DNA of 64,000 nt from Phyto melanocephala (Eukaryota; Arthropoda; Insecta; Diptera; Rhinophoridae): the NCBI GenBank assembly GCA_941918925.1, contig OW799237.1, forward strand, positions 70,983,626 to 71,047,625. Direction: 5' to 3'. Under the pieces are notes generated by a model. That model saw only the letters and a list, made by a program, of their open reading frames with translations. It was not told where the DNA came from and made no database searches. The position numbers and the translations under genes were made by a program. Positions 42,352-54,391 of the stretch are shown here, in pieces. Every line of letters starts with the position of its first letter. The first letter of the stretch is position 1.

Positions 42352-45300
42352 ATGAGTAAAGTTATCGATTCATCGCTAAAATTTTAACTTAGTAAAAGAT
42401 CTAGAGGCCACATTTAGCGGGATTTGTTTATCAGTTAACCCTACAAAAGCAGCGAGTTTTGACACTTTTTCCAATCAGTAAAACTTTAAGTTGTTCAAAA
42501 CCATCTATGCTGTTAGCATTATCGTAACACGATGCTTGCTAATTTTGCCTCCGTTTCATTGTACTAGCCGGGATACCATATTTATCATCAGCTGCTTTCT
42601 TTTTTTATTAAACTATCTTTGACTTCTTTTATTAGTTTATATTTTCTCCAATCGAAAAACATTTTAAAACAATTTTCGTTGCCACGATAACAAAGAATTA
42701 TGATTTTAACATTTACTATTCAGCGCAATTAATTTTTATTCACAGTACTGATACTTACGCAAACAAAAAGAAATAATTACGTACGTACTTGATGTACTGA
42801 ATGCTATTTCTCTAAAAAAACATAATATACAAACCAAAAATACTTCCAGTTATAGAATTCATATCGTTGGCCAACTCAAATAATTGTGTTTTTATAGGAG
42901 AAGGTAAAAACGTAACAGAAACTGTATTATGATAATGTAACTTGTTTTGTTAAATAGCTTGTAAAACTGTTATGATTGATACTATTGCGTTAAATTTTTG
43001 TGTTGAAGTGTTTGTGTGAAATGTATAGTAGGGCCTTTCTACATTGTGACCATCGATATGTATTATTTCGTTAGAGTTATAAAGAAGTTCGGGTTATGAA
43101 GTTTATTATTTTAAAGAAACATATTTTTTTGTTAGAAATTCTACTCTATTGAAAAAATTCTAAGCGTTGATATTGCTGCAAAATAGAGCGATATGGAGCA
43201 AACAATAGTCTCGGTATTCAGGAAAGGGAAAATACATAATAACAAGTATAATTTTTTTTATTTTAAAGGTATCTGTTTTTCAAAGTTCTCTAAGGAGACG
43301 ATGCAAAAAATCAAAAAAGTTTTTTAACAACACTGTGTTTATGCTAACGACCGACTCAGGAAGGATGACTATACCCAGAAGGGTGACGGAACCATGAAGG
43401 ATTTTCATAAATATAATTTTAGTTTTTACCTATAGTTTGAACTAGAAGAACCCCCAAAAATATTTTTATTGTATATTTCTTCTGCCCTTTACGTCGTCCG
43501 CACGATAATCGGGATAAAAAAATATATTATCTGTTTCTGATTCTCTGTTAAAGTCTTCTCCGCTTCATTGATACTACACAAGGCCAATGGTAACACTGTT
43601 CGCTTGAAACAATTTTTCTTTAGTAATAGGTACTAACATATTTTCGTAAATATAAGTGATGTTGCATCAGTCCGCCTAATTACCGTCATAAAAATTATCC
43701 AGGTTTTTGCATGACTGAGTGAAACATTATTTTTCACATGAACTTATGAATATTAGGGTAACAGCAATCGATGCCGGAACCTCACAAAACGATTTCCCTT
43801 TCCTGATAATTTTTTGTGTTTTCGAAAGGTAACATAAACAAATAATACGTACAATTTTCACTCAAAGCGAAATACATTTAAGTATGTATTACATATTTAG
43901 TTAATTATAGCTTTTAGTACAATATAAGCTTTTATGCTACATTAATTTCTTATGTGTCTTGCCAACTCACTTAAAATGGACAAACAGACAAATAATGTTA
44001 ATCTGATTTGTTTTCTCAATTCTCATTTGAAGCATAAAAACAGAAGAAAAAAACAGTAGAGGTATTCTTGTCTGTATTATTATTAATCTTTCGAAAAAGC
44101 CTTTTTAATGGTCGGCTACATACACATACTTATACTAAAGGTTTAGTTATAAATGGCCTGTGGCCGCGAATATCAAAACATTTGAACATACATACATGCA
44201 AACATTTCATACATACATGTTTATTAGTGGTTTAGGAATTAAAATGCAAATACTTGAAAGAAAATATTTCTATAGACGACGCACAGTGAGCTATTTGCAG
44301 GGTCTAGCCAATATTTCAAGTCTCTACTCCCCAGAATCTCATTAAGTATCGATAGAGAAAACTCAACTTAGGTTCTTTTTTTACAAATATTTTTGTATTT
44401 ATTGTTTCATTTTCTTGCTTATATTTGTTTTTATTGTTCCATGTTATTATATATATGTAGGTATGTAATTGCATTGCGTTTTGCATTGGAAACCAACAAC
44501 AAAAATACTTTTATTTCTGAATATGAGTAAATGTAAAAAGTAACGCAAAAAAACAAAAACAATTGGTAAGCCCTTTGTTTATTACTTTTGTTTTAGTTTT
44601 TTTATAAAACGTGCACTTCGCAAAGCAAATAATAAGCATTAAGTTTTGAAATTAAATTAAAAAAATAATAATATTTAATAATTAGAAAATCGATCAAAGA
44701 AAAATAACATTTTCGAACTCTGAGGTGTTTGAAATGTGGATAGCCGCTTCTAAAAATTAACGTTTTCATAAATTATGTTCGACAATATTTGATCTGATTT
44801 CTGATTCTGATCATTTGTTTTGTTGTTTTTTTTTTTGCGTTCTTGACCTCCCCCTCCCTCTCAGTATTTTGTGTTCTAGCCCTGTTCTATCACCTCCATT
44901 TGGCGAATCATCTATAACATCACAATTCATTGGAAAAATATCGAAAAATAAAGTAAAGAAGTAATTTTTACCTCATTGGCCCCTTAAAATATGCCCTAAG
45001 GCTCTCAAGGAGCCCGCGGGAGGTCTTATCGGTCCTTGATCCTGTCAAAATTTTTCTTGGACCAATTTTACACCAAATCCATCTATTTGAAATTTAAAAA
45101 TAATTTTTCCCGGCTAACTTGTATGGGGTAGCTCACTGTGCGACGTTGGATGATTAAATTGTTTTCACCAGAGTACACACGTGTAAATTGTGGACACTGT
45201 AAACCCTCGAACAACCGACTAACTAAATAAAATATATATGTACATATAAAGGGGAGTTAAATTTTAAGGGCCGAATTAATTTCAAACTAAATTGTCTTTT

Positions 45301-47445
45301 TAATTGGCCGCCATTTATTCCCGGTTTAGGCATAATTCAAAATATTTTGGGTTGGCTTTTCCACAAGTTTTATAAAGGGGGAAGACAACTTGTCGATTAG
45401 AGATCTCTAATTTAAGCGATTACGGACTCCTGGAATGAGACTTTTTTAGATTATTTGATGTCACTCTATGATCCATTGAAAACCCGTATATTTGAAGTAA
45501 TTTTAAGCACATATCAATAAACTTACTATCCATGGTTCCTGTTATTTAATTATAAAATAGTGTAGCTTTAGTTAAGATTAGTTAATTGCGTCTAATCATA
45601 TAAACAAAAAAAAATTATCAATTATTGTATTTTCCTTTTTTTAAAAGGACATTTTAGAAACTATTCTAATGCTTTAGCAGTTCATATTCCACTCAAATAT
45701 CTCGTTTGTCTTTCAAAAACAGCTCATTACAAACATTTGCACATTTTTAAAAATTTACGTGAGTATTATTTTCACCCACAAAAGCAAAAAAAAAACGTGG
45801 AAAAAAATACTATGTAGCACGTTTTTTCCTACTATTTGCGAAATAAGAACAGAGATACCGTTTGGTTATATTTGTTATATTTTACATAGTTTTTAAGAAT
45901 CTAATTTGAGTATATTAAGGCATATAAAAAATTTAAATAAATTGAAAAAATATAACAATGTGAAAACAATATTTCGCAATACATATTTTAAAAAAATGTT
46001 GGTTTTTAAGTTAAACCTGTAGTAAAATAATAAAACTGTATGTTTATTGTACTGTTATAATTATTTAGATACCTACAGCGATCTGCTAAAAATATGCTAA
46101 GCCTGTAGTAATTGAAAGGCGCCACCTCCGATATTCGTTAAAAAGAAATGTTATCAAAAATTTATCAAAATCGGCGATTTAAATTTGATATATCACGCTT
46201 AGTTATGAAGTCATATTTTTATGTTATTATCTTTAGCATTTGAATTTAGGATACCTTGTGAAAATAGTAAATATGATGGGTGTCATAAATACGTATTCCA
46301 AAGGATATATGTATGTATGTAATGAATTTAAATCCTGATGAATGTCAACCTTATAGAAATAAATGACACTATTTAAGTAGATACTTCACCTCTGGTGGTA
46401 AAGGGGTATATAAAGCTTTTTCGTTTTCTTTGTTTTTCGTGTCATGATCACCACTTTAAAACCACATAAGCCATCTCTTGCACAATAAAGCCGATGGAAC
46501 ATATTCACCACAAGCTTCTTTTAGCACTCGGTGTGCGTCAGCGACACTTTTAAATTAAAGTATAAAAGCGAAACTTTCCTCATATAACGCTTTGTTGGCA
46601 CAAAATTTGACGCCATCTTGAATTTTTTTTCATATCTAACTATATCTTAGTACTCTTTTCATTTTATCCCCATTATACAGAAGCTAATAATATTTGTTTT
46701 CGTACCAAATTTACCAAATTATAAATAGTAACAATCGTGTCTAAAAATTATCCTAGGGCCTGAAAATTTTAATTTTTGTAGTAAAAATAAGCGAAAAAAC
46801 AGACGTAGTCGTGTTTATTTATTTTATTTTTAACGAAATTAAGTTTCTTCAGTGAATCTAATACATTTCAAAATTTATTGCAATAGTATCAAAAATAACA
46901 GTTTTACAAGTAATTTTGCAAGAGAAATTACATTAAGACAGTAGAATTTCTATAAGGTTTTTACATTCTCCTGTTAAGTTACACTTTTTTGAGTTAGGGC
47001 CTTTCTTCTTTTGACCAACGATATGCTATATACCTTTAGGTATATTTGTTGAAATTTTTTAAAACTTGGCTACGAATCAGCAGAGTTATAGGCAAAGTAA
47101 TTTAAAAACTTTTTTTATATATCTAATCTTTTTAATCGTAGAGGAATCTTTCAATTGTTTAAAAATATCAAAAATATAATATATGTATTTAAATTCAAAC
47201 ATCAAATATTTTCTTCCAGTTAAGAATTTAAACGCCAAATAGCACTCGGTTAAATTTAACTGAAATTTGGCAAAATAATCTAAAAGTTATAAGATAACTG
47301 AACTTTGTGTTAATGGGTTTTGGCTAACCAAGGTTTAAATTTTGAATTTAGTGTTAACTGTAGTTTAATTTTTTTTTGTTAACGGCCCTAAGGTCTTTAT
47401 TAAATTGAGGGCATTACAATTTTATTTTTACACTCGGGTGAAAAA
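42352..47445. other. 5 kb without recognised genes
   Basis: AT-rich, with no convincing exon. A single transposon end related to the mariner remnants (GAGTTAAATTTTAAGGGCC) is at about 45253-45275 without its partner. TATG microsatellite steps occur near 44450 and 46310. It could be intergenic or part of an unseen intron. Confidence 0.5.
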
Positions 47446-47654
47446 GGTAGACTTAGTATTAACAACAAAAATAAAAATATTTACAACACAAACTTCGAGT
47501 TATTATCGTGATAAAAAGTGGCCTATGTGTTAATCTAGGTTGTTATCTAACTATGTGCAGAATTTCATTTGGTTCCGTTCAGCCGTTTTTGCGTTATTGA
47601 GTAACAAATATCCAAACATACAAACATTCACTTTTATTATATTACTAATAGGAT
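47446..47654 (+). mobile_element. RTE-like LINE 3' tail or SINE, copy 2
   Basis: Same words and order as 1936-2220: GTAGACTTAGTATTAACAA, GTGGCCTATGTGTTAATCTA, TTCAGCCGTTTTTGCGTTAT and ending CTAATAGGAT. Confidence 0.65.
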
Positions 47655-47664
47655 TTCATATTAA

Positions 47665-47695
47665 TATACATACATACATACATACATACATACAT
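47665..47695. repeat. (CATA)n microsatellite
   Basis: About seven tandem CATA units next to the RTE-like tail. Confidence 0.8.
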
Positions 47696-48443
47696 AAGTA
47701 CATATGTATAATAAGGTTCAAATTTTAATCTAAAGGCACTTTTTAAAAATTGTAAAAAATTTAACGCCAACAGACGAATTTGTAGCTTTAGCTTTCCGAA
47801 AAATTGTATTAGTTTTAAAAATTAAACAAGCACATATTTGTTATTCAGTTAAAACCGCCGGCGAGACTACCTCGCTAAGTGTGCCCTGAAATAATATGAT
47901 CAATACCTTTTTCGTACGAAATTCAAAGTAAGAGCTTTTAATGCCAAATTCTTCGTGTGAAATAACTTATGTAAAGGTGCTAAATGGTGATGAAAAATTT
48001 CATAAAAAAATTAAGTCCTGCAAGTATCCGTGGCGGCCACTTGGCTCATATTGTTTTTCATTATTAATATCCATTGGCGTATCTAAAATTTTTTTCTGGG
48101 GGTAGCAAAAGTTAAAAAAATTTTGTTTCTTCAAAATCTTAGTGAGGCAGTTTAAGCATACATATGTATGTATACATATGTATTAAATTTATAAAAAAAT
48201 ATGTATAAATAATTGGTATATAACTAATATAGTAATAATAAAAAATTAATTTTATATATGTATATCTTAAAATCTGTATAATTTTTTTTTGGTTTTAATA
48301 AAAAAACAGATTTTAAAACAAATATATGGCAACACGGCGTATGAATAAAGGGAAGATTATGTACATACACACATTCACACATAGATATGTATGTATGTAC
48401 ATATATTTGAATTGTTGATAAAACAAATTCGTACAAGAACAAT
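47696..48443. other. Intergenic, nothing recognised
   Basis: AT-rich, with several TATG/CATA runs around 48160 and 48380. Confidence 0.5.
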
Positions 48444-50399
48444 CACCCCAATTCTAAATATTCCCAGGGAATTGAATTCCCCGGGAATTCATTTTTCCCG
48501 CGAATAAAATTCCCCTATTCTAAACAGTCGGGGAAGGGAATAACAAGGGAGAGAGAATTTTACATTTTCGAAGTCAGCTGTTTGCTTTTGCTGTTTTGTT
48601 TTGACAAAATATTTGCTAATAATTTTTAGAAATATTAAGCGAAAAAAGTGAATACTCGTAAATAATAAAAAAGAAATAGTTAAAAGTGAATAAAAATGTT
48701 TAGTGTAGCGTTGATAATAATAGCTGAAGCAAAAAACTCAGAAGCATATCAATCTGACAAGAATAAGCAAAGGGTAGAAAGGAGAATGCTACGTGACGCC
48801 AGCAACCCACTTGAGTTGCCGCACATTTTGTAAGTAAATTTTACTTTTGGAGTAAATAAATCGGCGTTCAAATATCTGTTGGACGTGTTCAGCCCAAAGG
48901 TAAGTCGTTTGCAATTTCTCCAATCGTGAAATTAAGTGAGATTTTACGCTTCTTTGCTGAAGGTTGGTACCAAACGGGTATAGGTAAAGATTGCGGCGTG
49001 TCTGTGGATCAGTGTAGTCTTAGCAAAGTTCTGGCAGAAGTTATTAATATATTTGAGGAGCATTTACGCCCAATATAGATAAGTTTTTGTAGAACTGAAG
49101 TGCAAAAACGGCAAATTGCGTTAGCTTTTTATGTAAAGTATGGTATTCTAAGCATTATAGGATGTGTTGACGGATCGCATGACCGCATTATTTCTCCTCC
49201 TAAGAACAAGCATCTTTACTACAATACGAAGAAATACTATAATTTGAATGTAATGCTGGTAAAGTATTTCTTTTGTTTTAAATTATCAATAATTAATTTT
49301 TAATCAAAAAATTTCAGGTCTGTGATCATGAGCTGAGGATTCAGTACGTTGATGCCTTACATCCTGGAGCGTGTCACGATTCCTTTATTTGGAATTCTGG
49401 CGAATGGCGTACTCACCTTGAGCAAGAATAACTTAGAGGTGGCAGCAATTATTGGCTTCTTGGTAAAGTTTTGAATGATAACAGACAATTCATAAATTAA
49501 AACTGCATTTTTTTTAGCAGACGCAGGATATTCACTTGAACTGTGACTTTTAACGTCTTATAGATATTCTGTGGACATCTATAAGACGTCTGTTGAAATT
49601 AAATTTAATGAAATTCACTCTAAGTGTCGAAATGTGGTTGAACGCACTAATGGTGTTTTAAAAATTGATGGAGGTGCATTCTTGGTGCTAGAAAGCTTCA
49701 CTACGCTCCAAAAAAAGCTGCTAAAATAACAAATTTTTGCTGTTCCTTGCATAACATAACAATACTACAGTACACGATGTAGAAAATTTAGATTGTTAGA
49801 GCGTTTAGGATAATAATGTGGTATCCTTAGACTCACCACAATATTAATCCATTGCCCAAAATATTAGAAAATATAATAGAAAAATATTAGAAAAAATATT
49901 GCGAATAATCTGTAATAAATTTCTGTAATTAAGCCACTTCTTATTTATGTATATACATTTTTTAAATAAATATAACATTTTATTAAAAAATTTAAAAACT
50001 TCAAAAATTAAAAAAAAGATAAATAAAAATTAAAATTATTTTAAAACTAAAAAACAATTCATTATTCTGCTTCCTGTTTGTTGTTTTTGTCCTAAAAGTA
50101 ACAATAAATACATTATTTATCACAATTTGTATAAAAAAATATTAAATACTTACATTTTTGTCACAACTCCCTTTAAATTTGTTGGCGGATTTTTTCCCAA
50201 AAATTGTTATTACATTCTCCCTTTAATTACCTTTCATAATACCTACTTTTTTCCCAGGGAACAATTTCCCAATTTCGAAGTTCATTTAGAATAAGGGAAA
50301 AGGGAAAGGGAACAAATTTCCCCGGGAGAAGTTATTTAGAATAGGGGAACAGGGAATAGGGAAATAATTCCCAGGGAATTGTTATTTAGAATTGGGGTG
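48444..50399 (+). mobile_element. PIF/Harbinger transposon
   Basis: 1956 bp with ends CACCCCAATTCTAAATA (48444-48460) and its inverse TATTTAGAATTGGGGTG. It is flanked by the 3-bp duplication AAT (48441-48443 and 50400-50402). Subterminal regions on both sides repeat short blocks of the type TTCCC-GGGAA and CCCCTATTCTAAA. The interior encodes a HARBI1-like nuclease on the plus strand. No separate Myb/SANT gene was found. Confidence 0.9.
48696..49727 (+). pseudogene. HARBI1-like Harbinger transposase, decayed
   Basis: The N-terminal part (from 48696) reads RVERRMLRDASNPLELPHIL, then passes stops near 48838 and 48861. The nuclease core follows: QIALAFYVKYGILSIIGCVDGSH with the first Asp near 49170, then NVM, a probable intron with GT at about 49260 and AG at 49318, then VCDHELRIQYVDALHPGACHDSFIW with the second Asp, and finally FNEIHSKCRNVVERTNGVLK with the catalytic Glu. 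Several in-frame stops and shifts (for example near 49076, 49430 and 49550) show it is inactive. Harbinger transposases are DDE nucleases that need a partner DNA-binding protein. Confidence 0.85.
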
Positions 50400-50402
50400 A
50401 AT

Positions 50403-50977
50403 ATGAATTTACCGCTCAAAAGTAAATATAAGACAAGAAGAGATGATGAAATTGTTTGAAAGCACCAAAAATTACGAATACAACGTGGTATTCAAATAAG
50501 TGTGTTTGTGTGTAAGTTTATTGTATCTATGAGTGTTTATGGAAAACAACAAAAACATACATATCTAACAAAAGTATGTATTTCTTTTTGGGGATATGTC
50601 TACGACAAAGTCTACAACAGCCAATTCGACTCATTTGGTAGCAAATCAGCAAAATCGGAGTCTTATTAGTTCTTTTCGTGTTACCTTTAAATTTAGTAGA
50701 CTGTGAGAAATCGACAAAAGCGTTTGCAAAAAATAGAGAGAACAAGATTTTACCAAGATACATACCTATAACAAAAAAACAGAATAATAAAAAAATTTAA
50801 ATTTGGTGTTAAAAAAATAAAAAGATTTTTTTTTTCAAATTTTTATTAACAAATAACCGAAAAGGCTGATTTATAAAAATTAAATATTAAAAAAACAAAT
50901 TTGTAATTCTTTAAAAAACAAACATAAGAAGAAATAGAAAATAATTTAAATTTTGTTGTTGGCTGTGTTAAAAAATA
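50403..50977. other. Upstream region of the 50978 exon
   Basis: AT-rich, no repeat recognised; would contain the promoter and 5' UTR if that exon is real. Confidence 0.4.
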
Positions 50978-51234
50978 ATGTTTAAAAGTTCGTCTACATC
51001 GTCAATTAAGCAATTGTGGTTGTTAGGCATCAACAGTAGTACTCGCAGTAAATCGTTTAAAAACTTTAAACCTTTTAATGGCTCCTCATTGTCCATCCAA
51101 CTTAAACGTTTTAAGGCCACTGCTTTAAATATTGTCGAACCTGAAGACACCAAAACCAATTATGTGCCGAGTATAGATCAGCGAGCGAAATTTGGTCATA
51201 CCGGTAAACAAGTGAAGGAAAAAATTGTATCAGA
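50978..51234 (+). CDS. Candidate first coding exon of a mitochondrial-type protein (partial, unrecognised)
   Basis: The frame opens at 50978 with MFKSSSTSSIKQLWLLG and continues through a stretch rich in Ser, Lys, Arg and Phe with no acidic residue for about the first 57 positions. That is the composition of a mitochondrial presequence. It then becomes acidic (NIVEPEDTK) and reads NYVPSIDQRAKFGHTGKQVK. A splice donor GTTAGT follows the codon GAG at about 51234, after which the frame becomes hydrophobic and AT-rich, as an intron would. Codon use looks like that of Nup188 and Vps34 rather than of the transposons. I do not recognise the protein. No later exon is found up to 64000. Confidence 0.5.
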
Positions 51235-54200
51235 GGTTAGTTTTCTTTTTGTATTTTTTTTCACAATAATTTGGTATAAATTCTTTCATATAGGTATATG
51301 TACTGCTATGTACATACTTTATACTTTAATATAAATTAAAAATGTTGGTATTTTGGAGTTTTAATTTTCTTTATCCTATTAAATGTTTAAGGATTTTTGA
51401 TGTTTGAATTAAGTTAATTTTTTACGGTTTTTTCGTTCATTCAGTAGTTATATCGATTTTTACTTTTGTGTGTATTATACACTTACATAAATATGTATGT
51501 ATGTATTCTTAGTTAACCGTTATTTTGTTTTCGCTTATTTGAAGAGAAAGTTTGTGTGTTTGGGGGAGTTTGTGTGCCCAGTAAACAATTCTGTCGTAGT
51601 TTACCTATTTTGTTTACACTTCTAACTTAATCCGGTAGAATAACGGCATCAAATTGCCAATGTTCAGGCTTATATCTCCAAGTGGTGAACACGATAATAT
51701 CTTAAAACATACAATTTTCCTGGAGATTGATAATTAAAAATTTTACAAAAAATATGTATACGAAAATAAATTTCACCAAAGGCACTAGATTAAAACGATT
51801 CTTTTGCCATTATATATTAAAAAATAATTAAAAAACTTAAATATTTTTATAATTACAATGTTAATTTTAATATTTTATTTTCTTTTTTTCTGCGGTTAGT
51901 GTTGTTACATTTTAGTTTTTTTGCAATTAAATTTGACAGCATGTGTTAAAAGATTATTGCTCAGTAATGCATTATAATATTTATTACTAAATATGTGTTT
52001 TAATACATATTCATGCAGTCTACACGTTAAAATCTTATGTTGGCAATAGAATTTGACAGTTGCTGTGGCAATAATTGCCAAACATATTGCTCGTGTGGTC
52101 GGGGCGTAACGTAAAAAAGTGATCGAAATATAAAATATCGCAAACTAAATGTAAAAAGGACACAAGTCGAAAAATTAAGAACTGTAAGAAGAGGTAAGAA
52201 ACTTGTTAACCCTACATAAGAAAGTACTTTCATGAAATTTTTGTATACCTACCTACATATTTTAATTTATATATATATATAAAAATAAGTTAAATTGTGT
52301 TAGTAATTGATGATCTCTGGAATGCGTGAGTGAACATTTTGAAAAACAGTTATACAATTTGTTTTTAAATTTACAATTCGATTTTAGTCAAACTATTACA
52401 ATAAAAGCAATTTATCATTGATTTAAATTAATTCGAATTGATTTTTTATTTTCTTTTAAATAAAAATTTTAATGAAATATACAACTTTCATAAAAATTTC
52501 TTGTTTGTTTACACAGGAAAATGAAACTTCATTTTAAAAATGTTGTCGCAGCGTAAAGTGGCAATAATTGCTATACATTGAACATTGATGAGCTAAACTT
52601 TCCTTCATTATTTCACTGCCATTAGAGTTACCAAAAATATTTCATACACAAATTTAAAAGGCAATAATTGAAAATAATTATTTCTTGTTAATCTTTGTAA
52701 AACTATTGTTTTGAAAAGACATCAATTGTATTTTTTAGTAATTTTGAAGAACAAATATTATAAATCTTTTCATATATATAAAAATAAGTTATAGGTACCT
52801 ATTTACAATTATTATTTTATCAGAATCCTGTAAATTTGTATAAGTCTTATTAGTAGGCAACAGTGTTGACTTATTTGTCATGTTACTTTCTTAAAAACTT
52901 AAAACAATTACTTTCTTGAAAATATCGTTGTAATCTGAGTGGAAAGTTTAAAAAAATGTGAGTGTGCTAGTGAATAAGTGTGAATGTATTGCGATTTTCA
53001 GGCATTTAATTTTATGTGTAAATGATGGGTAAATAAAAAATACTTCGTCACTTAAAAAAATATGCACATATTGCATATTATAAAGTTCCATTAGAGGAAG
53101 ATTTTGCTATCATTTTCGATTTGTATATTAATTTTTAAAATTAACAATAATCCTAAATTATGCTCTTATAATACCACTGATTTAGTTTACTTTTGTCATT
53201 TTTATTTATCGCTTTGTAAAACACTAAAACTGTATTTTTTTAGTTTATTTAGAAGCTTCATTATTCTATTTATTTATGAAAACTGCATTATGCATTAAAA
53301 GAAAATTGTGCACCTATTTTATCAATATAATTTATATTTTTAATAACACAGTTTTTTGTTATATTTTAAATTTTGATTACTCACTCTAGCAGCCAAATGT
53401 AAACAAGAGCGGTAAGCGTTGTGGTTAGCGCTAACGCTGAAGTGACAAGCATAAAAAAGAGCTTCGTCGGTGTGTAATGAGAGTCAACTTTTGTTGTTTA
53501 ATAAAACTTTCTAAATAGAAATAAGAATGGATAAAAAATCGCTTAATAGACATGATGTGCACTTATGCAAATTAGAATGTCATTTAATTGGAAAATTATA
53601 TTTTTCAACATTAGTTCTCATAGTTATTGTATTTCGTTTCAAAACTTAATTTTAATACAAAATTCAAAAAATAAATAACTATGTATGTACTTAGTTAATT
53701 GACTATCTTCACTTATAAACTCATATTTTTCGTGCCACAATTCCAAAAGTCAAAGAACTTTGAGTAAATCTAAAAGTATAAATCTTCCCTTTGAATAATT
53801 ATTTAATCAATTAAGTAAAAAAACTGTTTTTTAATAATGTAATTATTTCATGATATCACATGATAAAAAAGCTCTTTTAAAATATAAATAGTATCCATTT
53901 ATCCAAAAACGAAGCTGTCATCAAAAAATCATATCAACGCTTCAGAATTAAGTTGCTAATGAGCAAATATTTATGTATTTAATAAATAAATGAAAAACAT
54001 TACACAGATAATAAGGAGAATTACGCACAAAAAGACAATTCAGTTAATCAATACACATGTATAAATTAAATCAATAACTTGCTTGTGTGTATGTAGCTGT
54101 TACTTTAAAAACTAGGTAGGTATAGTATGGTGGGATAAATGGTATAATTTTTTTATTGCTCGTTTATACTTATAATAATTTAAAAATTTATAGAATAGTT

Positions 54201-54391
54201 AAAGTTAAGTTTAAACAATTGCAATTCATCTAATAAATTATACAAAATTTAAAGTTTACAATCGGTACCGTATAAAATTTGATGGTATCCATATGATATT
54301 TTGCGTAAAACAATCACAAAAAAGAACGCTACTCGAAGAGTTTCCCTTACTACCGGTGTAATTTTTTATTTTATCTCTGTACAGTGTAAAC
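51235..54391. other. Intron or intergenic, nothing recognised
   Basis: AT-rich with no coding signal. A locally GC-richer patch lies at 53405-53500 (see separate entry). Confidence 0.45.
53405..53520 (+). promoter_or_regulatory. Possible core promoter patch
   Basis: A perfect 12-bp palindrome GTTAGCGCTAAC (53424-53435) is followed by a TATA-like CATAAAAAAG near 53450 and, about 30 bp on, GAGTCAACTTTTGTTG, in a region less AT-rich than its surroundings. The arrangement resembles a TATA plus initiator promoter, but no gene start is seen downstream. Speculative. Confidence 0.25.

Noticed and set aside
44160..44345. Frame at 44160-44345 as a small gene
   Set aside because: Begins in a CATA microsatellite, with no conserved motif, no promoter and no splice context.
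51160..51234. Assigning the 50978 exon to COQ5 because of a FG motif and neighbouring lysines
   Set aside because: Only two residues align with the family's N-terminal block and the following methyltransferase exons are absent; left unnamed.
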